NCBI RefSeq assembly: GCF_014805825.1
Contig: NZ_CP061941.1
Coordinates: 744,001 to 808,000 of the forward strand
Reading direction: 5' to 3'
Length of the DNA: 64,000 bases
DNA from: Marinomonas algicola
GTDB lineage: Bacteria > Pseudomonadota > Gammaproteobacteria > Pseudomonadales > Marinomonadaceae
Numbering within the stretch: position 1 is the stretch's first letter; each line of letters begins with the position of its first letter. Of this stretch, positions 8,761 through 16,654 are shown piece after piece. The notes beneath the pieces were generated by a model. The model saw nothing but the letters and a program-made list of their open reading frames with translations, ran no database searches and was not told the DNA's origin. The position numbers and the translations under genes are program-made.

Positions 8761-9184
8761 AAAGATCTTTTTATAGTTTCATACTAGGAATGTAATAATT
8801 GAGTGACTTGTCATTAATTTATTACACTTGCTCCTAAATAGCTATTTTTTGTTTTTTTATCCTAAATTTCGCAAAATTAGTCAACAAATTATCTTATTTA
8901 TAATGTATTTGGCGTTTGAAAAATAATGAATTTTGCTTGAACTTGAATTTTTTGTAATAAAAACATGACATTTTCAATGTGCTTTTATCTGTGTTTGAAT
9001 GATTTTTTCTTAACGTTATGATTTCAAAGGAAAATAATAAATTGGCCGATAAATTGCTGTTCCTGTAATCGTTAACCATAAAATAATAATTATTCAGACA
9101 TACGTAATGTGAGTGAATGGCTCGTCTTGTTAAAGAGCCAGTTTACTGAAAACGCATGTCTACTTTGTATTAAGGATTACTATC
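8761..9184. promoter_or_regulatory. Divergent control region between TyrR-like gene and megL
   Basis: This 424-bp AT-rich gap has no gene. It carries the 8-mer TGTAATAA three times: 8791-8798, inverted at 8819-8826 (TTATTACA), and 8953-8960. The inverted pair has a 20-bp spacer and sits 31-66 bp before the regulator start; the third copy is about 90 bp upstream of the sigma-54 promoter, the normal range for an enhancer site. A small hairpin (TGGCTC / GAGCCA, 9118-9140) lies in the expected megL leader. The assignment as activator sites is inference. Confidence 0.45.
9043..9058 (+). promoter_or_regulatory. Putative sigma-54 (-24/-12) promoter for megL
   Basis: TGGCCGATAAATTGCT has the invariant GG (-24) and GC (-12) exactly 10 bp apart, with TGGC and TTGC elements of the sigma-54 consensus. 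It would start transcription about 115 bp upstream of the megL ATG. Support comes from the adjacent GAFTGA-type activator gene. Confidence 0.6.
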
Positions 9185-10414
9185 ATGGAACACAGCAAGC
9201 ATATTGAGACACAAGCGATTCACGCTGGTCGTATTAATGATGAGCAGTTTGGTTCTCTTGCAACACCGCTTTATCAAACATCTACTTTTATGTTTGATAA
9301 TGCTCAACAAGGCGCAGATCGTTTTGCTGGCGACGCTGAAGGTTATATATACAGTCGTTTGGGTAATCCAACAACACGACAGTTGGAAATGCGAGTAGCG
9401 ACATTGGAGAAAATGGAAGATGCGGCAGCAACAGCCACCGGCATGGGCGCTGTATCAGGGGCGTTATTGGCTAATTTACAGTGTGGTGATCACATGATTG
9501 CCTCTAAAGCCATATATGGCTGCTCTTATGCTCTAATAAGTCATATGTTGACCCGTTTCGGTATTGAAGTGAGTTTTGTTGATATGACAGAGCCAAGCAA
9601 TATCGAGTCTTACGTGCAAAGTAATACTAAACTGATTTTTTTAGAAACGCCTGTTAACCCTAATCTAGTCGTTTTTGATTTAGAAGCCATTGGCGCTATG
9701 GCTAAAAAACATAAATTAATTTCTGTGGTGGATAACACTTTTTTAACACCTGTACTGCAACAACCAGGAAAATACGGTATTGATATTGTGGTTCATAGTG
9801 CAACGAAATATCTAAATGGTCATGGGGACGTCGTGGCAGGGATTATTTGCGGTACTTCTGAAATGATCAACAATATTAAAATGACGGTGCTAAAAGACAT
9901 TGGGGCGACGATGAGCCCACATGATGCCTGGTTGATAATTCGCGGCATTAAAACGCTGCCTGTTCGGATGGAGAGGCATTGTAAAAATGCTCAAGCGATT
10001 GCTGAGTTTTTAGAGGGCAGTCCGTACGTTGACAAAGTGCATTATCCAGGGCTAAAGAGCCATGAAGGGAATCGATTTATTGGCACACAAATGCAAGCCG
10101 CTGGAGGGATTATTTCATTTGAGTTAAATACCGATCTTGAGGGTGGTGCCGAATTTATTAACCGTATGCAACTGTTTTCAATTGCGGTAAGCCTTGGCGA
10201 TGCCGAATCATTAATTCAGCATCCTGCTAGCATGACTCATTCTCCATACACACAAGAAGAGCGACTGGATGCCGGTATCAGTGATAGTTTAATTCGTATC
10301 TCTGTTGGACTGGAAAATTCTGACGATTTAATTGCGGATTTAAAACAGTCCTTGGAAAAGGTTCAGGTGTTGGATAATTCATTATTACCAACTAAATCAC
10401 AGCAAGTAGCTTGA
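9185..10414 (+). CDS. megL: Methionine gamma-lyase (Cys/Met metabolism PLP enzyme)
   Basis: 409-aa member of the Cys/Met metabolism PLP-dependent family. N-terminal HIETQAIHAG and TPLYQTSTF, then YIYSRLGNPTTRQLE, the tyrosine/arginine pair contacting PLP phosphate of the neighbouring subunit. Later come ETPVNPNL, VVDNTFLTPVLQQP, and the PLP lysine in VVHSATKYLNGHGD (about residue 208). SLGDAESLIQHPASMTHS near the end is typical of the gamma-lyase group. MegL cleaves methionine to methanethiol, 2-oxobutyrate and ammonia; cystathionine gamma-lyase activity cannot be excluded. Start ATG follows AAGGATT. Likely activated by the adjacent TyrR-like protein. Only 11 bp separate it from the convergent rhomboid gene. 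Confidence 0.85.
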   Translation: MEHSKHIETQAIHAGRINDEQFGSLATPLYQTSTFMFDNAQQGADRFAGDAEGYIYSRLGNPTTRQLEMRVATLEKMEDAAATATGMGAVSGALLANLQCGDHMIASKAIYGCSYALISHMLTRFGIEVSFVDMTEPSNIESYVQSNTKLIFLETPVNPNLVVFDLEAIGAMAKKHKLISVVDNTFLTPVLQQPGKYGIDIVVHSATKYLNGHGDVVAGIICGTSEMINNIKMTVLKDIGATMSPHDAWLIIRGIKTLPVRMERHCKNAQAIAEFLEGSPYVDKVHYPGLKSHEGNRFIGTQMQAAGGIISFELNTDLEGGAEFINRMQLFSIAVSLGDAESLIQHPASMTHSPYTQEERLDAGISDSLIRISVGLENSDDLIADLKQSLEKVQVLDNSLLPTKSQQVA

Positions 10415-10425
10415 TATAGTTTCCA

Positions 10426-10977
10426 TTATGGGCGTTTTCTGCCAATAAAATAGGACAGTAAAATGCCCGTAGTGAATCCCCAAAAATGTGCTGACCAAGA
10501 GATATGAGGTAAAAAGCTTACCAGTGAAAATAAAGCGCTGCCATAAGCAAAGAAAGAGAGAATGGCAAATAGCCAACTGCGTAAACTGGGATTAAACAGC
10601 GCATCCGCAAAAAGGTACCCTAAAAAGGCGAATACCATCCCTGAGGCACCTACCACTAAAGCGTTTGATGCCAATAGCCAAACACCGACTCCAGAGCCGA
10701 TGGCTCCAAATATCATAACTAAGCGAAGTTTACTGGGGCCAATGGCGGTTTTCAGCAAACTTCCTAAAATCAGTATCGCCATTGAGTTAGATAACAAGTG
10801 ATAAAGGCTCGCGTGTAAAAAAGGCGATAATAAAATACCCATTAGCCCTTCTATATTTCTAGGCCGAATGCCAAAGTAATTAAAATTAATACCAATGAGT
10901 AGGGTGTCTATTAGGAAAACGGCCCATAGGGTAATAACAAACCAAAGTATTTCTGGTGGTATAAATCGCTTAAACAT
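10426..10977 (-). CDS. Rhomboid family intramembrane serine protease
   Basis: 183 aa with about six membrane segments. The catalytic dyad is visible: serine in VVGASGMVFAF (GxSG motif, about residue 111) and histidine in WSAHFWGFTTG (about residue 164). HxxxN-type residues occur in LHASLYHLLSNSMA. This is the minimal six-helix bacterial rhomboid. Its start overlaps the end of the upstream DUF6471 gene by 8 bp, so the two are co-transcribed. Substrate unknown. Confidence 0.88.
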   Translation of the reverse strand: MFKRFIPPEILWFVITLWAVFLIDTLLIGINFNYFGIRPRNIEGLMGILLSPFLHASLYHLLSNSMAILILGSLLKTAIGPSKLRLVMIFGAIGSGVGVWLLASNALVVGASGMVFAFLGYLFADALFNPSLRSWLFAILSFFAYGSALFSLVSFLPHISWSAHFWGFTTGILLSYFIGRKRP

Positions 10978-11248
10978 TGTGGGTCTGCTTTAAAATATCT
11001 CGTAACGCGTCTTCCTCAAGTTCAAGGACATCAATAATTGCCGCAAATAGATCCGCTGAAAACATGCCCTTATGAGTTTTGCTACGAAGGTTTTCAGGCG
11101 TCATCACTATGCCTTTATTATTAAGTGCGTCACTTAAGTCATCATATTTTAATCCCTTTAGAGCCAATGACGATCGGATATAGCGAGTGATGGCTAACTT
11201 ATAAGGAGACAGTGCCTGGCGGTTTTTAATACTTTGATCTTGGTTCAT
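10970..11248 (-). CDS. DUF6471 family protein (small, probable DNA-binding)
   Basis: A protein of about 92 aa matching the DUF6471 pattern: a helix-rich domain with YIRSSLALKGLKYDDLSDAL, then PENLRSKTHKGMFSADLFAAIIDVL. The helix arrangement resembles a small helix-turn-helix domain. The frame opens at 11260 (MDRSM), but the second Met at 11248 has GGACAG at better spacing. It is translationally coupled to the rhomboid gene. Function unknown; a regulator of its partner is one possibility. Confidence 0.7.
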   Translation of the reverse strand: MNQDQSIKNRQALSPYKLAITRYIRSSLALKGLKYDDLSDALNNKGIVMTPENLRSKTHKGMFSADLFAAIIDVLELEEDALRDILKQTHNV

Positions 11249-11365
11249 ACTTCTGTCCATACGATGCTACTATTTGATGAGAGTTTGGTTGAAATCGTAC
11301 TCATTTAAAACGCTCTGTTTATATTACCTACCCATGTGAATTATGGCAACGTATATAATTTATGT

Positions 11366-11393
11366 TTGACATAGTCTCTTATAGTGCTATATT
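11366..11393 (+). promoter_or_regulatory. Sigma-70-type promoter for the yjfI operon
   Basis: Perfect -35 TTGACA (11366-11371), 16-bp spacer, -10 TATATT (11388-11393). Predicted transcription start near 11400, about 43 bp before the yjfI ATG. Confidence 0.6.
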
Positions 11394-11442
11394 TGTGACT
11401 TATGTTACACGCTCATATGTTATTTTAAATAAGGAAAACAAT

Positions 11443-11847
11443 ATGTCTTGGAACAAAGATACTTTATTAACACTGATTGAAGCTCAATCTAATTGGGTTG
11501 TAGAGTCAGAAGGTGAATGCCTAACTATTTCAAATGATGAAGGTGTTGATGTCTTTGTATATGTGGGTAATCAGCAAATGATTGTTGAGACGGCGTTGTT
11601 CTCAGCGGCAAGTGTAAAAGATAAAAACACCTTAAATGAGTTGATTCTTCGCAGTCATCAACTTGTTCCTTTAACGACTATCGGCATTAATAAGATAGGC
11701 GACGATGAATATTATGTGGCTTTCGGTGCGTTATCTACCGACAGCAAAGACAGCGTGGTATTAGAAGAAATTGAAACTCTTTTTAACAATGTGCCTGAGT
11801 TTCTTGATCTATACAGTGATTATTTAAATGTTGAGGTAGCAGTATGA
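11443..11847 (+). CDS. yjfI: YjfI family protein (DUF2170)
   Basis: 134 aa, soluble and acidic, matching the YjfI/DUF2170 type: SWNKDTLLTLIEAQS, then DEGVDVFVYVGNQQMIVETALF and LNELILRSHQLVPLTTIGI. The frame opens at 11362, but ATG 11443 has AAGGAAAA at correct spacing and lies downstream of the promoter at 11366. It overlaps yjfJ by 4 bp (ATGA). The family always travels with the PspA-like YjfJ; biochemical function unknown. Confidence 0.85.
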   Translation: MSWNKDTLLTLIEAQSNWVVESEGECLTISNDEGVDVFVYVGNQQMIVETALFSAASVKDKNTLNELILRSHQLVPLTTIGINKIGDDEYYVAFGALSTDSKDSVVLEEIETLFNNVPEFLDLYSDYLNVEVAV

Positions 11848-12542
11848 GCTTAAAAAAATTATGGACAGCACTACGAGGTGCGGCAAATGAGGGTGTAGAA
11901 GCCGTGGCTGATACCCAAGCAATTCGTATTTTGGATCAAGAAATGCGTGAAGCAAAACAAGAACTGCAAGCGTGCGATGAAAGTCTTACGCGTATCATGG
12001 CGAAGCGGAAGCTTGCCCAAGGCAAAGTTGACTCTTTGAATGCCGATATTGAAACCTATACCAATCATGCGATTGCCGCCAGTGAAAAAGGGGACGATGC
12101 GTTAGCTTTAGAGTGTGCTGATAAGGTTGGTGAATTGGAAGCCACATTGGAAACAGAGCAAAGCATTCTTGCGAGTTTTCAATCTTCTGAAAAAACACTG
12201 AAAGCCAATATATCAAAAGCAAAGACCAATGTTCGTCGTATGGAGCAGCAAATTGAACAGGTAAAGGCCACTGAGTCTGTTCAAAAGGCTCAAGTAGCGG
12301 TTTCAACTCGTCACATGGGAGCAAACAGTAAAGTTAAAACGGCCTTGAGCAGTCTTGATCGCATTAAAGAGAAGCAGCAACAACGCAGTGCTGAACTTGA
12401 AGTGGCGGAAGAATTAGCCAATGAAGAGAACGGCTCTGATCTTGATGCAAAATTAAAGGCGGCGGGTATCAAATCTGGCGGCAGTCAGCCAAGCGGCAGC
12501 GATAAGTTAGCGCAAATCTTGGCGGCAAAAAAAGCTCAGTAA
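11844..12542 (+). CDS. yjfJ: PspA/IM30 family protein (YjfJ)
   Basis: 232 aa, almost entirely coiled coil, matching PspA/IM30: SLKKLWTALRGAANEGVEAV at the N-terminus, DTQAIRILDQEMREAKQEL, and long heptad stretches to about residue 190, then a short Gly/Ser-rich linker and a conserved C-terminal helix (DKLAQILAAKKA). PspA-type proteins form ESCRT-III-like membrane-repair polymers. It overlaps yjfI by 4 bp and is followed by a terminator at 12578, so yjfIJ can be made separately from yjfKLMC. Confidence 0.9.
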   Translation: MSLKKLWTALRGAANEGVEAVADTQAIRILDQEMREAKQELQACDESLTRIMAKRKLAQGKVDSLNADIETYTNHAIAASEKGDDALALECADKVGELEATLETEQSILASFQSSEKTLKANISKAKTNVRRMEQQIEQVKATESVQKAQVAVSTRHMGANSKVKTALSSLDRIKEKQQQRSAELEVAEELANEENGSDLDAKLKAAGIKSGGSQPSGSDKLAQILAAKKAQ

Positions 12543-12577
12543 ACTTTTTTTACAAGATGATGTTAACAAGACCCTTT

Positions 12578-12608
12578 AAAATGGCTGCTTTTATAAAGCG
12601 GCCATTTT
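12578..12608 (+). terminator. Intrinsic terminator between yjfJ and yjfK
   Basis: Stem ATGGCTGCTTT paired with AAAGCGGCCAT (one T-G pair), flanked by AAA on the left and TTTTTATT on the right. It separates yjfIJ from yjfK onward. Confidence 0.7.
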
Positions 12609-12704
12609 TATTGGTACTTTAGTCAGTCGATTGTTGAAAGCGTTTGCTAACATCAAGAATTCGCCCATAATAGTGATAAATTTAGAACCAAGAGTAGGGA
12701 TAAC

Positions 12705-13352
12705 ATGTTTTCTTCATTCTTTAGTAAAAAAAAGGCCCAAGAGCCAAAAGCCACCGCGCCTTCTATAATGGGGCTTCGCTTAGGTGGTAGTTTTGAAATT
12801 GATTCTCTTTTGATGCGTATGATCGAAGATCAGTTAACCACTAAAGGGGCGGCATCCACGTATATTATTAAAGCGGTTGGCTTAGCTGAATTAGATGGAA
12901 CTTGGATGTTCCGCTTTTACACAGATGACGATGCTTTTCTACAAGTGATCTGCGAAGGTGGTAAAGCCGACGAAGATGTGGTCGATGTGAAACTGTTTCA
13001 TTTTTACGATACTCAAGATGTACCAAACCAGTTTGTTTGGGATAACTTACTGAATAAGAAAATAGGCACCCAGACCTATGAATTAGAGGGACTAGCATAC
13101 CATCGCGTGTGGACCTCAGCCAGTGAGTATCATAATCCTGTATATATCCAAGAAAAGACTTATGATGATGAAGGTGACACCTCAACGACAGACCAATTCA
13201 CCATGTTGTTTGAGCGAGACATTGCGGATGGTCGCACCGAGTCTTTATTCTTATCGGCAGAAGAAACGGAAAGTGAAAGTGGTTTAAGTCGTTGTTTTGT
13301 TATAAGTACGGGCATTACACTTACACCAGCACAAATTGATATTCACGGTTAA
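12705..13352 (+). CDS. yjfK: YjfK family protein (DUF2491)
   Basis: 215 aa, matching the DUF2491/YjfK family: SIMGLRLGGSFEIDSLLMRM in the first 50 residues, TWMFRFYTDDDAFLQV, LEGLAYHRVWTSASEYHNPV, and a C-terminal CFVISTGITLTPAQIDIHG. No signal peptide or membrane segment. ATG follows AGGGATAAC. The gene belongs to the conserved yjfIJKLMC set; function unknown. Confidence 0.85.
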   Translation: MFSSFFSKKKAQEPKATAPSIMGLRLGGSFEIDSLLMRMIEDQLTTKGAASTYIIKAVGLAELDGTWMFRFYTDDDAFLQVICEGGKADEDVVDVKLFHFYDTQDVPNQFVWDNLLNKKIGTQTYELEGLAYHRVWTSASEYHNPVYIQEKTYDDEGDTSTTDQFTMLFERDIADGRTESLFLSAEETESESGLSRCFVISTGITLTPAQIDIHG

Positions 13353-13385
13353 TACCAGCTGGTAGTTTGGTGTTAACAAAACAGC

Positions 13386-13419
13386 CTACCTATTCAATTC
13401 TTTAAATAGGTAGATTTTT
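13386..13419 (+). terminator. Intrinsic terminator after yjfK
   Basis: 9-bp perfect stem CTACCTATT / AATAGGTAG with a 10-nt loop and a following ATTTTT. Like the hairpin after yjfJ it lies inside the yjf set, so expression may step down along the operon. Confidence 0.65.
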
Positions 13420-13456
13420 CAAAGTTTGAACATTTTAGATTCAATAAGGATTCCTC

Positions 13457-13870
13457 ATGGTGCAGCAAGACCTTTTTTCCAGTGTAATTAATTTCAGTAT
13501 TTACTTTGGTTTAGCCTTAGTATTTGTCATTATTTTTAAAGTGATTTATAGCTTTTTGACACCACATGATGAATGGCAGCTTATCAAGGAAGATAAAAAC
13601 ACCGCGGCGGCTATTGGTTTCGGTGGCGCTATTATTGGTTTTTCTATCGCTTTAGCCGGCGCGGCCAGTAACTCTGTATCTTTATTAGATTTTGCCATTT
13701 GGGGTCTAGTCGCATTGGTCGCTCAATCCCTAGCCTTCTTTGTTGTACGCTTTATCTTTATGCCAAAAATAGTCACTCGTATTATTGCGAACGAAGTCAG
13801 TGCGGGCATTATGTTAGCGGCAACCAGTGTTTCTGTTGGTCTGCTTAACGCGGCTTGCATGGCTTACTAA
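13457..13870 (+). CDS. yjfL: DUF350 membrane protein (YjfL)
   Basis: 137 aa with four hydrophobic segments in two repeated halves (FSIYFGLALVFVIIFKVIYSF, AAIGFGGAIIGFSIALAG, AIWGLVALVAQSLAFFVVR, ISAGIMLAATSVSVGLLNAA region). The pattern is the DUF350 family, small inner-membrane proteins found with YjfM and glutathionylspermidine-synthase-like enzymes. ATG follows AAGGATTCCTC. Function unknown. Confidence 0.85.
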   Translation: MVQQDLFSSVINFSIYFGLALVFVIIFKVIYSFLTPHDEWQLIKEDKNTAAAIGFGGAIIGFSIALAGAASNSVSLLDFAIWGLVALVAQSLAFFVVRFIFMPKIVTRIIANEVSAGIMLAATSVSVGLLNAACMAY

Positions 13871-13880
13871 GGAGTAGACT

Positions 13881-14486
13881 GTGAAAAGAAGTAAATCCAT
13901 AAATCTTGACAGTATGCGGAAAGTGAAACCGGCTTCTCCGCTAATGCGTCCTCTTACTTTGGCCGTTGCATCCATTACTTTAGCGGCGTGCAGTTCTTCG
14001 GAAGAAGAAGTGAAAATGGTGTCATCAGTCGAAGATTGCACCGCTAGCACCACCATGACGCAAGCTCAGTGCGAAGTGGCTTATCAGCAAGCCCTACAAG
14101 AAGCGGAACGCACCGGACCAAAATACAACTCTCAAGCCGCTTGCGAAGCCGAATTCGGTTACGATCAATGCAATCGCTCTAGCCAAGGCAGCTTTTTCAC
14201 CCCATTTATGGCGGGTTTTTTAGTCAGTAATTTATTAGACAGCGGCAGAAGCAATCGCTATAACCCCGTTTATCATTACTCTAAAAGTGGCTCATATAAA
14301 GATCGAATCATGACGGCGGATGGTCAAGTTATCGGTAAATCTGGCCAACGTTCTTATAAAGTTAACCCATCTACATTGAAACCCAAGCCAACCGTTTCTC
14401 GTACCGTTTCTCGTGGCGGCTTTGGGTCAGTTGCTTCCGCTAAGTCAAGCTGGGGTGGTGGCAAAAAATCAAGTTGGGGCGGCTAA
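13881..14486 (+). CDS. yjfM: DUF1190 family protein (YjfM), possible lipoprotein or secreted protein
   Basis: 201 aa with GTG start after AAGGAG. The N-terminus has RPLTLAVASITLAACSSSEEE, a lipobox-like LAAC following a basic, rather long n-region, so a lipoprotein is likely. The middle carries conserved cysteines (VEDCTASTTMTQAQCEVAYQ, AACEAEFGYDQCN) typical of DUF1190. The C-terminus is low-complexity Gly/Ser/Trp/Lys (SSWGGGKKSSWGG). It ends 1 bp before the yjfC start. Confidence 0.82.
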   Translation: MKRSKSINLDSMRKVKPASPLMRPLTLAVASITLAACSSSEEEVKMVSSVEDCTASTTMTQAQCEVAYQQALQEAERTGPKYNSQAACEAEFGYDQCNRSSQGSFFTPFMAGFLVSNLLDSGRSNRYNPVYHYSKSGSYKDRIMTADGQVIGKSGQRSYKVNPSTLKPKPTVSRTVSRGGFGSVASAKSSWGGGKKSSWGG

Positions 14487-14487
14487 T

Positions 14488-15654
14488 ATGTTGCGTATTC
14501 CCATTGCAGAACGACCTGATTGGCAAAAGCGAGCTCAAGAGTTTGGTTTTGAATTCCACACCATGTACGGTGAAAAGTACTGGGATGAAAGTGCCTATTA
14601 TCAGTTTTCATTAGAGCAAATTGAACACGATTTAGAGGCACCGACTGAAGACGTTCATCAAATGTGTTTGGCTGTGGTTGATCAGGTCGTTAAAGAAGAT
14701 GCTTTGATGCGTCGCTTCTGTTTACCAGAATCTCAATGGGATTTTATTCGTCGGTCCTGGCTCAATGGTGACCCAAGCCTGTATTCTCGATTGGATTTTG
14801 CGTATTCCGGTAGGGGTCATGCAAAGCTCTATGAAAATAATGCTGATACCCCTACAAGTATTTATGAAACCGGTTTTTGGCAATGGCTTTGGCTGCAAGA
14901 TAATGTGGATGCTGGGGTATTATTGCCCCATGCGGATCAGTTTAATATCTTGCAAGAGAAGTTGGTTAATCGTTTTAAAGACATTTGTTACCTAACGCCA
15001 GACCGGGTCCTGCATTTTGCCTGTTGCAAAGGTACGCCAGAAGATCGTGGAACCGTTCAATATCTAGAGGATTGCGCCAACGAAGCTGGGCTAAGTACGG
15101 AATTCGTTTATATAGAAGACATTGGTAGGGATGTTGAAGGTAACTTTACCGATACCAAAGATCAAATTATCCGCTTTATGTTCAAACTCTATCCATGGGA
15201 GTTTATGTTCCAAGAGGCATTTTCCGAACAACTTGGGAGCAATAACATCCGCTGGATTGAACCCCCTTGGAAAAGTATCTTATCGAATAAAGCCCTGTTA
15301 CCTATGTTATGGAAAATGTTTCCGGATCACCCTAACTTACTGCCCGCGTTTTTTGAAGATGAGCTCCATCTTGCGGCAGGTATTGACTCGCTTGTTAAAA
15401 AACCTATTTTTTCACGTGAAGGGTCAAACATCTCCTTTATTGGCGATGAAAAAGGTGTGGAAGCGTCCTCAGGCCCCTATGGAGAAGAAGGCTTTATTTA
15501 TCAAGCGACTCACATGCTGCCTAAGTTCGGTAATAGTTACACCCTAATCGGCAGCTGGCTAGTTGATGACGAAGCGGCTGGGATTTCGATTCGAGAAGAT
15601 CACAACCCCATTACTCAAGATATGAGCCGATTTTTACCGCATATTATTGTGTGA
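14488..15654 (+). CDS. yjfC: Glutathionylspermidine synthase family protein (YjfC-like)
   Basis: 388 aa, full length for the stand-alone ATP-grasp glutathionylspermidine synthase domain. Recognisable segments are MYGEKYWDESAYYQF, RLDFAYSGRGHAKLYENNAD with TPTSIYETGFWQW, and the C-terminal FSREGSNISFI and IGSWLVDDEAAGISIREDHN, typical of the family. Stand-alone homologues lack the amidase half of E. coli Gss, and their natural substrates are not established. ATG at 14488 lies 1 bp after the yjfM stop; an earlier in-frame opening at 14413 is inside yjfM. Confidence 0.88.
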   Translation: MLRIPIAERPDWQKRAQEFGFEFHTMYGEKYWDESAYYQFSLEQIEHDLEAPTEDVHQMCLAVVDQVVKEDALMRRFCLPESQWDFIRRSWLNGDPSLYSRLDFAYSGRGHAKLYENNADTPTSIYETGFWQWLWLQDNVDAGVLLPHADQFNILQEKLVNRFKDICYLTPDRVLHFACCKGTPEDRGTVQYLEDCANEAGLSTEFVYIEDIGRDVEGNFTDTKDQIIRFMFKLYPWEFMFQEAFSEQLGSNNIRWIEPPWKSILSNKALLPMLWKMFPDHPNLLPAFFEDELHLAAGIDSLVKKPIFSREGSNISFIGDEKGVEASSGPYGEEGFIYQATHMLPKFGNSYTLIGSWLVDDEAAGISIREDHNPITQDMSRFLPHIIV

Positions 15655-15777
15655 GAAGGTAGCGTTAATGAAGGGCAAGTCGACTGTAATGTCGAGACAT
15701 CGCTTTCTTTATCCATCGCTATTACAGCCCCAGAGGGTGGAGAGATAAGTTGTAAATAACACTTTTTACGGGTTACC

Positions 15778-16008
15778 TCATTCTTTGTGTGTCATTAATT
15801 TCATTTCCATAATGCAGGGTTCAAAGCCCTGTTTTTGATAGGATCGTACTGCGGGTGCGTTGCTGGCGAGCACCTCTAAGTAAAGGTTAGTTATGCCTCG
15901 CTCTTCACTCCAACTAATCAGTTTATCCATTACCTTTTGGTTTAAACCTTGTCCTCGATACTCGGGCGACACATACATAAAGCCCAGATAGGCGTGATGA
16001 CAAGGTTA
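15778..16008 (-). pseudogene. GNAT acetyltransferase fragment
   Basis: The minus-strand frame reads CHHAYLGFMYVSPEYRGQGL, then NQKVMDKLISWSEERGITNL and YLEVLASNAPAVRSYQKQGF, the core motifs A and B of a GNAT acetyltransferase (acetyl-CoA loop RGQGLNQK). In-frame stops lie immediately upstream (16009-16014), and the first half of the domain is missing. A Met at 15978 would give only 66 aa, too short for a GNAT fold. I call it a truncated pseudogene. Confidence 0.65.
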
Positions 16009-16056
16009 TCAGTAGCGCAAGGTGACTGAAAATAGACTGGGTGAGGTGAGAGGCGC

Positions 16057-16644
16057 TTAGGCTCTTTTTAACCTTTGTCTAATACGACTTAACGCAACAG
16101 GGGTAATACTGAGGTAAGAGGCGATTTGCTGTTGTGGTAATTTGTCTTTTAACTCAGGGTAATCTGCACAAAAATCGAGGTAGCGTTTTTCGGCCGAGTC
16201 TTTGGCAAAGGCGCTTTCTTTTTCTTCTTTGATGATAAATATGTGCTCAAGAAAATGGCAATAACATTCTAAAAAACCTTTATCTTGACGCATCTGTTGA
16301 AAAAAATCTTTCCAAGAGTAGGACAGGATAAGGCTGTCTTCTAATGCTTGAATGCCAAATAAGACGGGCGTTTCATGAACCATAGCTCGGGTTGAACCAA
16401 TGATTCTCGGTCCTTTGGCAAAGGTTTGGGTGTATTCTTTGCCTTCGTGAGAGAGGCTGACATAGCGAACTAACCCCGTATGTAAGAAGTAAAAGCGCTT
16501 TATAGAATCGCCTTGTTGAAACAGGTAATCACCTTTTAGTACCGAATGGATCTCCATAGGAAGGGACAGTCTATTCCACTGGATGTCACCTCCCATATTA
16601 TTGAAATAGCTTTGAAAACTTAGCTGTAATTGTGTCTTATCCAT
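16057..16644 (-). CDS. Crp/Fnr family transcriptional regulator
   Basis: 195 aa: N-terminal cyclic-nucleotide-binding-like barrel (SVLKGDYLFQQGDSIKRFYF to about residue 110), a long dimer helix, and a C-terminal helix-turn-helix (KLPQQQIASYLSITPVALSRIRQR). It lacks Fnr-type cysteines, so it is not an iron-sulfur oxygen sensor. It lies 10 bp after the EamA gene and is probably the last gene of the NAT-EamA-Crp operon, perhaps controlling it. Confidence 0.85.
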   Translation of the reverse strand: MDKTQLQLSFQSYFNNMGGDIQWNRLSLPMEIHSVLKGDYLFQQGDSIKRFYFLHTGLVRYVSLSHEGKEYTQTFAKGPRIIGSTRAMVHETPVLFGIQALEDSLILSYSWKDFFQQMRQDKGFLECYCHFLEHIFIIKEEKESAFAKDSAEKRYLDFCADYPELKDKLPQQQIASYLSITPVALSRIRQRLKRA

Positions 16645-16654
16645 TCAATTTTGC

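Noticed and set aside
9118..9140. TGGCTC / GAGCCA hairpin as a second sigma-54 promoter for megL.
   Set aside because: TGG is present but the GC at -12 is not at the required 10-bp distance.
10970..11260. DUF6471 plus rhomboid as a toxin-antitoxin pair.
   Set aside because: The partner has a clear rhomboid catalytic dyad, and no toxin-like features are visible.
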